This document shows, one piece after another, positions 1 through 6,052 of a stretch of DNA of 7,886 nucleotides. The stretch spans positions 1 through 7,886 of the forward strand of contig CAKTAA010000102.1 of NCBI GenBank assembly GCA_934526185.1, given 5' to 3'. The notes below the pieces were generated by a model. The model worked only from the letters and a program-made list of their open reading frames with translations. It was not told the origin of the DNA and searched no databases. Positions within the stretch are counted from its first letter, which is position 1; every line of letters starts with the position of its first letter. Both the position numbers and the translations under genes were made by a program. The stretch is from an uncultured Eubacteriales bacterium (lineage in GTDB: Bacteria; Bacillota; Clostridia; Oscillospirales; CAG-272).

Positions 1-10
1 CACACATACA

Positions 11-47
11 GTGCAGGGGCGGCGGTTTGCGCCGCCCTTGTGCTTTT
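11..47 (+). terminator. Intrinsic terminator of an upstream gene outside the window
   Basis: An 8-bp perfect GC stem, GGGCGGCG (17-24) with CGCCGCCC (30-37), closes a GTTTG loop. The stem extends outward to 11/43 with some wobble pairs and is followed by TTTT (44-47). It separates the upstream gene from the promoter at 94-122. The A-rich stretch after the T-run could let it act weakly in the other direction. Confidence 0.8.
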
Positions 48-93
48 AAAAAACGAGAATTTACATATAAAACCGCAAAACAGTTGTTTCCGC

Positions 94-122
94 TTGACAT
101 TATTCCAAGTTGGGAATATAAT
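94..122 (+). promoter_or_regulatory. Consensus sigma-A promoter with palindromic operator in its spacer
   Basis: TTGACA (94-99) and TATAAT (117-122) are both perfect consensus, with an ideal 17-bp spacer. The spacer and the first bases of the -10 form an 18-bp near-perfect palindrome, TATTCCAAGTTGGGAATA (101-118), centred between the two boxes. That position is typical of a repressor operator, because a bound dimer would occlude RNA polymerase. The gene just downstream encodes a small DNA-binding protein, so autoregulation is possible but is inference. Confidence 0.85.
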
Positions 123-146
123 ATAGTCAGAGAGGAGATGTAAACG

Positions 147-365
147 ATGTACAGCATAAAATACATTTCAGTTATTGAAGCGGCGGAACGCTGGCACCTT
201 TCAAGACGTCGTGTGGTTGCTCTTTGCGGAGACGGTCGCATAACCGGAGCGCAAAAAGCCGGAGCATATTGGATAATCCCCGAAAATGCAAAGAAGCCGT
301 CAGACGCCCGTGTTAAAACCGGTAAATATATCGGAATCCACGTGGCGGAAAAGGAATCAAACTGA
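147..365 (+). CDS. Small helix-turn-helix (excisionase/MerR-like) DNA-binding protein
   Basis: This 72-residue protein starts at an ATG with a good ribosome binding site (GAGGAG about ten bases upstream), 25 bases after the -10 box. Residues 8-45 fit the winged helix of the excisionase/MerR-like class: an ISVIEAAERW helix, SRRRVVALCGDGRI as the recognition helix, and a wing with AYWIIPENAKKP. The tail PSDARVKTGKYI is, from memory, common in short clostridial proteins of this type, in which the wing leads to a conserved 'PxDxRxKxGKY' ending. Such proteins are usually stand-alone DNA-binding regulators or remnants of mobile-element control modules; no integrase or recombinase is visible here. 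It is the first gene of the plus-strand cluster and may bind the palindrome in its own promoter (inference). The exact role is unknown. Confidence 0.8.
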   Translation: MYSIKYISVIEAAERWHLSRRRVVALCGDGRITGAQKAGAYWIIPENAKKPSDARVKTGKYIGIHVAEKESN

Positions 366-440
366 GACAGAAAAGCTTTCATACACAGACCCGTAGGCAA
401 AGGAGTTCAGGCAAAGCCCACGAGCCAACAAAAGAGAACG

Positions 441-473
441 AGGCATCGGCTTTGCATGGCAGGGTCGGTGCCT
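441..473 (+). promoter_or_regulatory. Leader hairpin upstream of the cytidylate-kinase-like gene
   Basis: AGGCATCGGC (441-450) can pair with GTCGGTGCCT (464-473) over ten base pairs, two of them G-U, around a 13-base loop. It lies 14 bases before the AGGAGGT ribosome binding site of the next gene. No strong T-run follows (only TTTT at 481-484), so it may be an attenuator-like or mRNA-stability element rather than a full terminator. Confidence 0.4.
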
Positions 474-500
474 TACGGCATTTTACAGGAGGTGCGACAA

Positions 501-1124
501 ATGAAAAGGGTTATCACAATAGGACGCGAGTTTGGGAGCGGCGGTCGTGAGATCGGCCGCAGAATTGCAGAGAAGCTGCAGATCGCCTATTACGATCAGG
601 AGATTGTAACCGAGATTGCCAAGCGCACAAAGCTCTCCGAGGAATATGTGGAACGCATCACCGAAGACCGCCCGTATATATCTTATCCCATTCATGCCGG
701 CATGAGTTTTCATACAGCATATTATGCTTATACTGAGATTGATAGGAGTCTTACGGTGTTTGCCGAGCAGCACAATATGATTAAAGAGCTGGCAGAGAGA
801 TCCGATTGTGTTATCGTCGGGCGATGTGCCGATTATATTTTGAAGGAAAAAGATCCGTTCCGTATTTTCGTCTACGCGGATGCAGAAAGCAAACTGAAAC
901 GCTGCAGGGAACGAAGTCCGGAGGATGAAATTTTATCCGATTCCAAAATACAAAGGAATATTCGTTCTATAGATAAAGGACGGGCAAGATATTACAACTA
1001 TTTCAGCCGACAAAAATGGGGGGCGCATGAAAACTACGATCTGCTTATCAACACATCAGGTAAAGATGTCAAGCAGGTTTCTGAAGCGGTTGCCGATTAT
1101 CTGAAGAGATATCTGTTTGAATGA
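501..1124 (+). CDS. Cytidylate kinase-like family protein
   Basis: The 207-residue protein starts at ATG 501, seven bases after a perfect AGGAGGT (487-493). An in-frame ATG at 456 would add 15 residues and run through the leader hairpin without a good ribosome binding site. The N-terminus MKRVITIGREFGSGGREIG holds the P-loop-like glycine motif (residues 8-19) characteristic of the cytidylate-kinase-2 (Cytidylate_kin2-type) family. Other family-like segments are VIVGRCADYIL (104-114), RIFVYAD (121-127), a basic DKGRARYYNYF segment (158-168) that resembles a lid, and NYDLLINTS (178-186). The length is close to that of true CMP kinases, but many family members have no proven substrate, so nucleoside-monophosphate phosphorylation is family knowledge rather than shown here. 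The stop overlaps an ATG (ATGA at 1121-1124), and the next gene begins 29 bases later, so the two are probably cotranscribed. Confidence 0.88.
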   Translation: MKRVITIGREFGSGGREIGRRIAEKLQIAYYDQEIVTEIAKRTKLSEEYVERITEDRPYISYPIHAGMSFHTAYYAYTEIDRSLTVFAEQHNMIKELAERSDCVIVGRCADYILKEKDPFRIFVYADAESKLKRCRERSPEDEILSDSKIQRNIRSIDKGRARYYNYFSRQKWGAHENYDLLINTSGKDVKQVSEAVADYLKRYLFE

Positions 1125-1153
1125 CGGATAATTCAGCCGCGCGGGGTGAAATT

Positions 1154-1495
1154 ATGCAGAATAATTGGGAATCAAAACGGGATTGGATACTGTTCCGTGA
1201 AAGAATCGCAGGATGGCAGGAAGCATATATCGGGAGGCTGAACCGGGAATACATTGAGCTGCTCAGCCGTGACGGCCCGGAAGCGGAAAAGTTTTGGGAA
1301 CTGTATAGACGCATATGCCGGGATAAACGCTGCACCGGAGTGCAGGCGGAAATGCGCAACTCGGAGATTCTCGCTAACCTTTGCCGCCTGGTCAATGAAG
1401 GGGCAATCGGTTATGACGATCTTGACGGATTCAGTGAAGAATTGCGTGAAGATGTGATTCGGATCACATCATACAATGCACATGAATTAGAATAA
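1154..1495 (+). CDS. Conserved-looking 113-residue soluble protein of unknown function
   Basis: I chose ATG 1154 because GGGGTG (1143-1148) lies five bases upstream. An alternative ATG at 1121 overlaps the preceding stop and gives 124 residues. The protein is charged and probably all-helical. It opens with WESKRDWILFRERIAGWQE and continues with REYIELLSRDGPEAEKFWEL, a KRCTGVQAEM segment and an acidic YDDLDGFSEELRED end, with no membrane segment or signal peptide. I recall similar short proteins in Clostridia being annotated 'multidrug transporter'. That cannot be right for this sequence, because it has no hydrophobic helix. It sits directly downstream of the kinase-like gene and upstream of the serpin remnant in the same orientation, suggesting one transcript. 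The function is unknown. Confidence 0.75.
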   Translation: MQNNWESKRDWILFRERIAGWQEAYIGRLNREYIELLSRDGPEAEKFWELYRRICRDKRCTGVQAEMRNSEILANLCRLVNEGAIGYDDLDGFSEELREDVIRITSYNAHELE

Positions 1496-1511
1496 TTCGG
1501 AGGGAATTGTG

Positions 1512-1779
1512 ATGAAAACAAAATGATGGATGTCTGTTATTTTATGTCTGTCTGTTCTTGCCAGGGGTGATGAGCCTTTCCGGCTGCGGGACAAATAAGG
1601 CATATATCGCCGTGGACGAAAAAGGTACAAAAGCCAGTGCGGCGACCGCTGTGGAAACGGTATATACCGCCCTTGAGGAGGGTGTTTATAGAGCGACGAC
1701 CGTCCGTTTGTCTATGCCGTTATAGACGACGCAGCCGGGCTGCCGGTTTATCGGCACAGTCACAGATATCGGGAAGTAA
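1512..1779 (+). pseudogene. Decayed serpin lipoprotein gene: internal deletion and frameshifts
   Basis: A strong ribosome binding site (GGAGGG, 1499-1504) precedes ATG 1512, but the frame stops after four codons. One base over, a hydrophobic signal-peptide-like stretch leads to a lipobox LSGC (Cys codon 1585-1587). The same frame then runs straight into KAYIAVDEKGTKASAATAV (from 1597), which is the conserved serpin hinge before the reactive-centre loop. The C-terminal serpin strand DDRPFVYAVIDDAAGLPV (from 1695) is in another frame, and FIGTVTDIGK with stop TAA (1777-1779) is back in the first. The whole serpin core between signal peptide and hinge, roughly 300 residues in a normal serpin, is missing. 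The intact ancestor would have been an exported, lipid-anchored serine-protease inhibitor. With at least three lesions, the copy cannot make a working inhibitor. Confidence 0.82.
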
Positions 1780-1821
1780 TTACAGTTAACGGTTTGCTGA
1801 AAACAGGGGAGTGTGAAAGAA

Positions 1822-3240
1822 GTGAAACGAAAAGTAATCACAGTAATTTTTACGGTTCTGTTGCTCAGTACCGTATTTATTCAGTCGACTCATGCCAACT
1901 CCGCTCAGCGTCACTGGAGCGGAACAGACAGCACCGGCTCACTCATAAAAGACAAGAATTGCCCGCTCGTGGTGGATAGGGAGGTTTTAACCTTTGATGT
2001 GCAGGAGCTTCCGAAAAATTATTATAGCAGCGCCGAAGAATTCCTCGCTTATACCGGGAAGGTCACGGCTGAGTACACCTTCCGCAACCCCGCCGACTAT
2101 ACGGTGACCGCCACGCTTGTCTTTCCGTTCGGCAATCTGCCCCATTACGGGGAATATATCTACGATTCCCCGACCGATAAGTATACCGTCGCTTCGGATA
2201 CCGAAAAATACGGTGTTAAGGTCAACGGCAAGCTGATCGAGGCTACCGTGCGTCATACGCTGAAGGACAGAGGAACACCGTTCTCTTTAGATGAGGATAT
2301 GCCGAAGCTGATAAACGGATATATTGCGGACAGCTTTTTCCGTCCCGATCTCCCTGTGTGGGTACGGAAATATTCCGTTGAAGGCATCGATCCCGAAAAC
2401 CAAGCCGCAACCGCCGCTTTTGTTCTGCGTGAGGATCCGACAAAAACACGGGTGCTGTGGGAGGAAAAGAGCGGCATAGCTACGCTGAAAGACGGTTTCC
2501 GAATATCCGGCTGGACAAAACCCGGTGACACACTTACCGTATATATTTTCGGCGAGCCTCCGAAGGACGGTATCGTCTGGTCACTTTATGAAAACGGCGC
2601 GTGTAAAAAGAAAATTGACGGCAATATTACATTGAAATATTCGGAACAGATGACCTTCCGGGATTTTGCTTTCAGAGAATACGACAATAGCTCCGGCATA
2701 TCGGAGAGTGATTGGTATAATGCGCAGGTCGCATTTCTGAACGCCGGCTCCGAAGAATGGCGGCGGGGCGGAATTTACACCGAAAAATCCGCCTTTTCAC
2801 TGATGCGGTGGTATGAGTATACCCTGACGCTGGAGCCGGGACAGACTTTGACAAACACGGTAATAGCCCCGCTGTATCCGGCAATTGATGCGGGCTACAC
2901 GCCGAGTATTTATACCTACACCTATCTGCTCTCTCCGGCAAAGACATGGGCGCAGTTCGGAGAGCTGAAAATCGTGGTAAACACACCGTATTACATGACC
3001 GAAAACAATCAAGGCGGCTTTTTAAGGACGGAAAAGGGGTATGAGCTGACCCTGCCGGGTCTGCCGGAGAAGGAGTTGACCTTCACATTGTCGGAATCAG
3101 AGCATCCCCGGCCTCCAAAGCTATCGATTCCGTTCCATCCGGTCTTCCTGTTTGCAGGCTTTGTGCTGATCGGCGGAGGTGTGATTGCCGTTGTGCTGAT
3201 TATTAAAAGGAAAAAGAGCCATGGGAAAGAGCAGTCATGA
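1822..3240 (+). CDS. Secreted, membrane-anchored protein of unknown function (type I topology)
   Basis: I do not recognise this family. GTG 1822 is preferred over GTG 1813 because AGGGGAG (1805-1811) lies ten bases before 1822 but almost touches 1813. The 472-residue product starts with a signal peptide: MKRK, a hydrophobic core VITVIFTVLLLSTVFI, and a likely cleavage site after STHA (residue 25). A large extracytoplasmic region of beta-strand-like composition follows. It includes TAEYTFRNPADYTVTATLVF, reminiscent of immunoglobulin-like or VIT-like beta-sandwich domains in pattern only. A second conserved-looking block is TYTYLLSPAKTWAQFGELKI. A single membrane helix (about residues 441-461) and a basic KRKKSHGKEQS tail complete a type I anchor; no LPXTG sorting motif is present. 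The next gene overlaps its end by 20 bases, indicating translational coupling. Confidence 0.85.
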   Translation: MKRKVITVIFTVLLLSTVFIQSTHANSAQRHWSGTDSTGSLIKDKNCPLVVDREVLTFDVQELPKNYYSSAEEFLAYTGKVTAEYTFRNPADYTVTATLVFPFGNLPHYGEYIYDSPTDKYTVASDTEKYGVKVNGKLIEATVRHTLKDRGTPFSLDEDMPKLINGYIADSFFRPDLPVWVRKYSVEGIDPENQAATAAFVLREDPTKTRVLWEEKSGIATLKDGFRISGWTKPGDTLTVYIFGEPPKDGIVWSLYENGACKKKIDGNITLKYSEQMTFRDFAFREYDNSSGISESDWYNAQVAFLNAGSEEWRRGGIYTEKSAFSLMRWYEYTLTLEPGQTLTNTVIAPLYPAIDAGYTPSIYTYTYLLSPAKTWAQFGELKIVVNTPYYMTENNQGGFLRTEKGYELTLPGLPEKELTFTLSESEHPRPPKLSIPFHPVFLFAGFVLIGGGVIAVVLIIKRKKSHGKEQS

Positions 3241-3571
3241 AAAAAGCGACGCAAGCCCGCTTTGCTGCAGGGCTCTGTTGCGGGGGCGTCCGTTGCACTA
3301 TCTGCTGACGGCGGTTTTCGGAATACTCGGAGGCCTTTTGGTGGCATTCTTCTCTGAATTTCCGTCTGACGGGCTGTGGGCGGCGGCATATTGGAGCACT
3401 TCCGTTTACGGCTTCTGGATATTCACGACCTCGCTTCTTGTGCTGTGGAGCGAGAAGAGACATGTCGCCTGCATCGGTTCGGGGCTGTATATCTTTTTTA
3501 TGTTCCTTGATCTGATAGAAAAACAATATGAGGCGTTTTGGACGGCGCGGTATTTCGCTAGGAACCGTTAG
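3221..3571 (+). CDS. Small integral membrane protein of unknown function
   Basis: The 116-residue protein starts at ATG 3221 inside the end of the preceding gene, with AAGGAAAAAG-type ribosome binding bases just upstream. Three hydrophobic segments are visible: LHYLLTAVFGILGGLLVAFF, LWAAAYWSTSVYGFWIFTTS with LLVLW, and CIGSGLYIFFMFL. The first part is short and basic. The last 20 residues (DLIEKQYEAFW onward) lose hydrophobicity. Because a coding remnant follows in another frame, the C-terminus may be altered relative to the ancestor; this is suspicion rather than proof. The overlap with the membrane-anchored protein suggests the two products act together at the cell surface. Confidence 0.65.
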   Translation: MGKSSHEKSDASPLCCRALLRGRPLHYLLTAVFGILGGLLVAFFSEFPSDGLWAAAYWSTSVYGFWIFTTSLLVLWSEKRHVACIGSGLYIFFMFLDLIEKQYEAFWTARYFARNR

Positions 3572-3584
3572 ATTCCAAAACTGA

Positions 3585-3704
3585 TGTTCCATCCCTATAG
3601 ATTCGAACGAAGCATACTCATTCAACCTGGAAAACGGCAAATATGTTTACCGTATTATCGCCGAATGGTATAGCGGCAACCGTGTGGAATACGGTTTTGC
3701 CTGA
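3585..3704 (+). pseudogene. Coding remnant: C-terminal end of a secreted-type protein
   Basis: After the stop of the small membrane protein, one frame reads FIPIDSNEAYSF (from 3588), NLENGKYVYRIIAEWYSG and NRVEYGFA, then TGA (3702-3704). There is no start codon or ribosome binding site, and a stop lies at 3582-3584. The pattern 'Y-x-F-x-L-x-x-G-x-Y-x-Y-x-x-x-A-x-W' is the final beta-strand pair often seen at the C-terminus of clostridial lipoproteins or extracellular domains. The fragment therefore looks like the tail of a deleted gene, in keeping with the broken serpin upstream. I cannot name the parent. Confidence 0.5.
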
Positions 3705-3707
3705 CAA

Positions 3708-3737
3708 CTGACAAAACTTCAATTTTGTTCGTATAAA
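3708..3737 (+). promoter_or_regulatory. Likely sigma-A promoter of the citrate synthase gene
   Basis: CTGACA (3708-3713, five of six matches to consensus) and TATAAA (3732-3737, five of six) are separated by 18 bases. A small inverted repeat, ACAAAA/TTTTGT (3711-3716 and 3723-3728), lies between them. Transcription would begin near 3744, giving a leader of about 150 bases. Confidence 0.5.
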
Positions 3738-3802
3738 TTTGAATATGACACCGGTGCGACTGTATCGATGCCAAAGCTGTAAAGAAAATGACAGAAAAAC
3801 AA

Positions 3803-3852
3803 CAGGCGCACAGACCCGGAACAAAAGGGAGCTGTGCGCCTGCTTTAATATT
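3803..3852 (+). terminator. Strong hairpin in the citrate synthase leader (terminator or attenuator)
   Basis: CAGGCGCACAG (3803-3813) pairs perfectly with CTGTGCGCCTG (3832-3842). A further CCC/GGG pairing (3815-3817 with 3827-3829) sits inside the loop. CTTTAATATTT follows on the plus strand, and AAAAACAA precedes it, which gives a T-rich tail on the minus strand too. It lies between the proposed promoter and the citrate synthase start, so it is either a terminator for the decaying upstream operon or an attenuator in the leader. Confidence 0.6.
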
Positions 3853-3897
3853 TATCATACCGACTACCCGTCTAATGTGATGAAAGGAATAACCGAT

Positions 3898-5256
3898 ATG
3901 ACCTATACGAAAAAAACAACGGAAAATCTGCGGCGGCTTGCTGCACTGTCTGATGAGAGAAACGGCATTACGCCGGATATGTATACCGAACACGCCGTGT
4001 TCAGGGGGCTCAGAGATATGAGCGGCAACGGCGTTGTGACCGGTCTTACCGAAATATCCACTATTAAAGCAAAGGAAAAAGCTCCGGACGGCAGCGTTCA
4101 TCCCTGCCCCGGGCAGCTTTACTACCGCGGATATAACATCTGTGATTTGGTGGGCGGATTTTCCTCAGAAAACCGCTTCGGCTTTGAGGAAACCGCCTAT
4201 CTGCTGCTGTTTTCCTCATTACCGGACAAAAAGGAACTGCAGCGGTTTGAAAAAATGCTTGCCGAATTTCGCAGCCTGCCTAAATCCTTTGTGAGAGATA
4301 TGATTATGAAAGCACCGGGGCGGGATGTGATGAACATTCTTTCCCGCTGTGTACTGGCACTCTACACCTATGACGATGACCCGGACAATATTTCCACCGA
4401 AAATGTACTGCGGCAGTGTCTGCATCTGATAGCGGCATTCCCGATGCTGGCGGTATACAGCTATCAGTCCTATCAGCATTTTCACTGCGGACAGAGTCTG
4501 GTAATTCACCGACCGGAAAAAGGGCTGTCCACGGCGGAAAATACCCTGCGGATGCTACGCATCACCGGCGAATATTCACCGCTTGAAGCAAAGCTGCTCG
4601 ACCTTGCTCTGGTGCTGCACGCCGAGCACGGCGGCGGCAACAATTCCACCTTCACCACGCATGTCGTGACCTCCTCCGGCACCGATACCTATTCCGCCAT
4701 TGCGGCGGCGCTCGGTTCGCTGAAGGGACCGCGTCACGGCGGTGCTAACATCAAGGTTGTGAGGATGTTCGAAGATATGAAAAACAGCATTAATACCAAA
4801 GACGAGGACGCCGTTGCAGGCTATCTGACGGCACTATTAAACAGGGAAGCCTTCGATAAAGCAGGTCTTATTTACGGTATCGGACATGCCGTTTACTCCG
4901 AGTCCGACCCGAGAGCCGGGCTTCTGATGGACTGTGCTGCGTCCCTTGCTGCAGAAAAGGGATATGAAGAGGAATATGCCCTTTATTCGCTGGTGGCGAG
5001 GCTTGCTCCGGAGATCATTGCAAAGAAGCGGAAGATGTACAAGGGAGTCAGTGCGAATGTGGATTTCTATTCGGGACTTATATATCGGATGCTGGATCTG
5101 CCATGCGAACTGTATACGCCGATCTTTGCAATGGCGCGCATTGCCGGCTGGAGCGCCCACCGTCTGGAGGAACTGCAAAATGTCGGAAAGATCATTCGCC
5201 CGGCATATATCGGTGTGAAGCCTGTTCAGAAATATGTGCCGATTGAAAATAGGTGA
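3898..5256 (+). CDS. gltA: Citrate synthase (Si-type family, long clostridial form)
   Basis: The 452-residue enzyme condenses acetyl-CoA and oxaloacetate to citrate in the cytoplasm, the entry step of the oxidative TCA branch toward 2-oxoglutarate and glutamate. ATG 3898 has AGGA (3885-3888) nine bases upstream; an in-frame ATG at 3880 would overlap that site. All three catalytic positions are present: His280 in GPRHGGANIKV, His330 in GIGHAVYSESDPR and Asp389 in NVDFYSG. HAEHGGGNNSTFTTHVVTSS and the C-terminal YTPIFAMARIAGWSAHRLEE are also typical of the family. The N-terminal region with YRGYNICDLVGGF and FVRDMIMKAP fits the roughly 450-residue clostridial form. It could be a 2-methylcitrate synthase, but no methylcitrate-cycle genes are nearby. 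It has its own promoter and a hairpin-bearing leader, and it converges on the (p)ppGpp synthetase gene. Confidence 0.95.
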   Translation: MTYTKKTTENLRRLAALSDERNGITPDMYTEHAVFRGLRDMSGNGVVTGLTEISTIKAKEKAPDGSVHPCPGQLYYRGYNICDLVGGFSSENRFGFEETAYLLLFSSLPDKKELQRFEKMLAEFRSLPKSFVRDMIMKAPGRDVMNILSRCVLALYTYDDDPDNISTENVLRQCLHLIAAFPMLAVYSYQSYQHFHCGQSLVIHRPEKGLSTAENTLRMLRITGEYSPLEAKLLDLALVLHAEHGGGNNSTFTTHVVTSSGTDTYSAIAAALGSLKGPRHGGANIKVVRMFEDMKNSINTKDEDAVAGYLTALLNREAFDKAGLIYGIGHAVYSESDPRAGLLMDCAASLAAEKGYEEEYALYSLVARLAPEIIAKKRKMYKGVSANVDFYSGLIYRMLDLPCELYTPIFAMARIAGWSAHRLEELQNVGKIIRPAYIGVKPVQKYVPIENR

Positions 5257-5325
5257 TAAGATCAAAAAATTACGCCCTCGGAAACCGGATATTACGGAAT
5301 CCGAAGACGTTTCTCTTGTTTTGGC

Positions 5326-5970
5326 TTAATCGGCTTTTTCAGCCGCTTTGATTCTGCGGTACATATCCTGCATCTGTCGATCGATTTCCGCTATTTTTCC
5401 GGCGCAGTCGAACATTTCCTCGTTGATTCCCTCAGGCAGCTTGGTCTTATCCACCTTATACCGGATGTCGTGCTCAAGGCTTGCCCAGAAATCCATGGCA
5501 ATCGTGCGAATCTGGATCTCCGCTACCACATACTCCGTTCTGTCAGAAAGATATACCGGGATACGGGTGTCGAGATGCAGGGAACGGTAGCCGTTGTAGT
5601 TCGGCTCCCTGATATAGTCCTGCTTTTTGAGAATCTCCACATCCTTCTGCCGTTCAAAAATTTCGGCTACACGGTATACATCATCTATATAGTTGCAGAC
5701 AACGCGCACACCGGCAATATCGTTGATATTTTCTTTAGCGGTGGCAATGGTAAAAGGAATACCTTTCTTTGCAAGCTTTGCCATAATGCTCTGCGCAGAT
5801 TTTACCCGGCTTTCAATATGATGAATGGGGCTGCGTGAATATTGTATGTTGAATTCGCTGTTCAGCACTTCAAATTTCAGTGCCAGCTGTTTTACGGCTG
5901 ACTCATATAGGTTTCGCATTACAAGAAATTCCTGTGTGCTCTCAAAGGGAATGGTTTGTGTTTTCTCCAT
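5326..5970 (-). CDS. Small alarmone synthetase, GTP pyrophosphokinase (RelA/SpoT domain)
   Basis: The 214-residue protein makes ppGpp/pppGpp by transferring pyrophosphate from ATP to the 3' end of GDP or GTP. It has only the synthetase domain. Its length matches Firmicute small alarmone synthetases of the RelQ/RelP type, and no hydrolase, TGS or ACT domain is present. Motifs in order are the ATP-contact helix ESRVKSAQSIMAKL (53-66), DIAGVRVV with Asp84 as likely Mg ligand, DYIREPNYNGYRSLHL (118-133) with the GTP-stacking tyrosine, and EIQIRT (151-156) with the catalytic Glu151. FWASLEHDIRYK follows. The C-terminus is helical (MQDMYRRIKAAEK), as in tetrameric relatives. The ribosome binding site is weak (GGACGG about eight bases before the ATG). 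The gene lies behind the HU terminator, so it needs either its own promoter or read-through. RelQ and RelP cannot be told apart here. Confidence 0.93.
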   Translation of the reverse strand: MEKTQTIPFESTQEFLVMRNLYESAVKQLALKFEVLNSEFNIQYSRSPIHHIESRVKSAQSIMAKLAKKGIPFTIATAKENINDIAGVRVVCNYIDDVYRVAEIFERQKDVEILKKQDYIREPNYNGYRSLHLDTRIPVYLSDRTEYVVAEIQIRTIAMDFWASLEHDIRYKVDKTKLPEGINEEMFDCAGKIAEIDRQMQDMYRRIKAAEKAD

Positions 5971-6000
5971 GATAATGACCGTCCGATCCGTATTACTTTT

Positions 6001-6048
6001 TCCCTAAAAACAGGACCTACAGTACCTCTGTGCTGCAAGTCCTGTTTT
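6001..6048 (-). terminator. Intrinsic terminator of the HU gene
   Basis: On the minus strand, four bases after the HU stop, AAAACAGGAC (complement of 6039-6048) pairs over ten bases with GTCCTGTTTT (complement of 6007-6016). The stem runs into TTTTT and AGGG. The loop is 22 bases. It separates HU from the alarmone synthetase gene downstream. Confidence 0.85.
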
Positions 6049-6052
6049 CGGG

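Noticed and set aside
456..500. Extended start for the cytidylate-kinase-like gene
   Set aside because: The added residues lie in a hairpin with no ribosome binding site, whereas ATG 501 has a perfect AGGAGGT at ideal spacing and begins the family motif.
3203..3640. 145-residue minus-strand frame opposite the small membrane protein
   Set aside because: It is antisense to two better-supported plus-strand coding segments and has no ribosome binding site or recognisable domain.
3739..3897. N-terminal extension of citrate synthase by 53 residues
   Set aside because: It runs through the 11-bp leader hairpin and is cysteine-rich and unlike citrate synthase; ATG 3898 has a ribosome binding site and matches the family start.
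5286..5303. CGGAT/ATCCG hairpin between citrate synthase and the alarmone synthetase as a convergent terminator
   Set aside because: The stem has only five pairs and no uninterrupted T-run on either side, so it is too weak to call.
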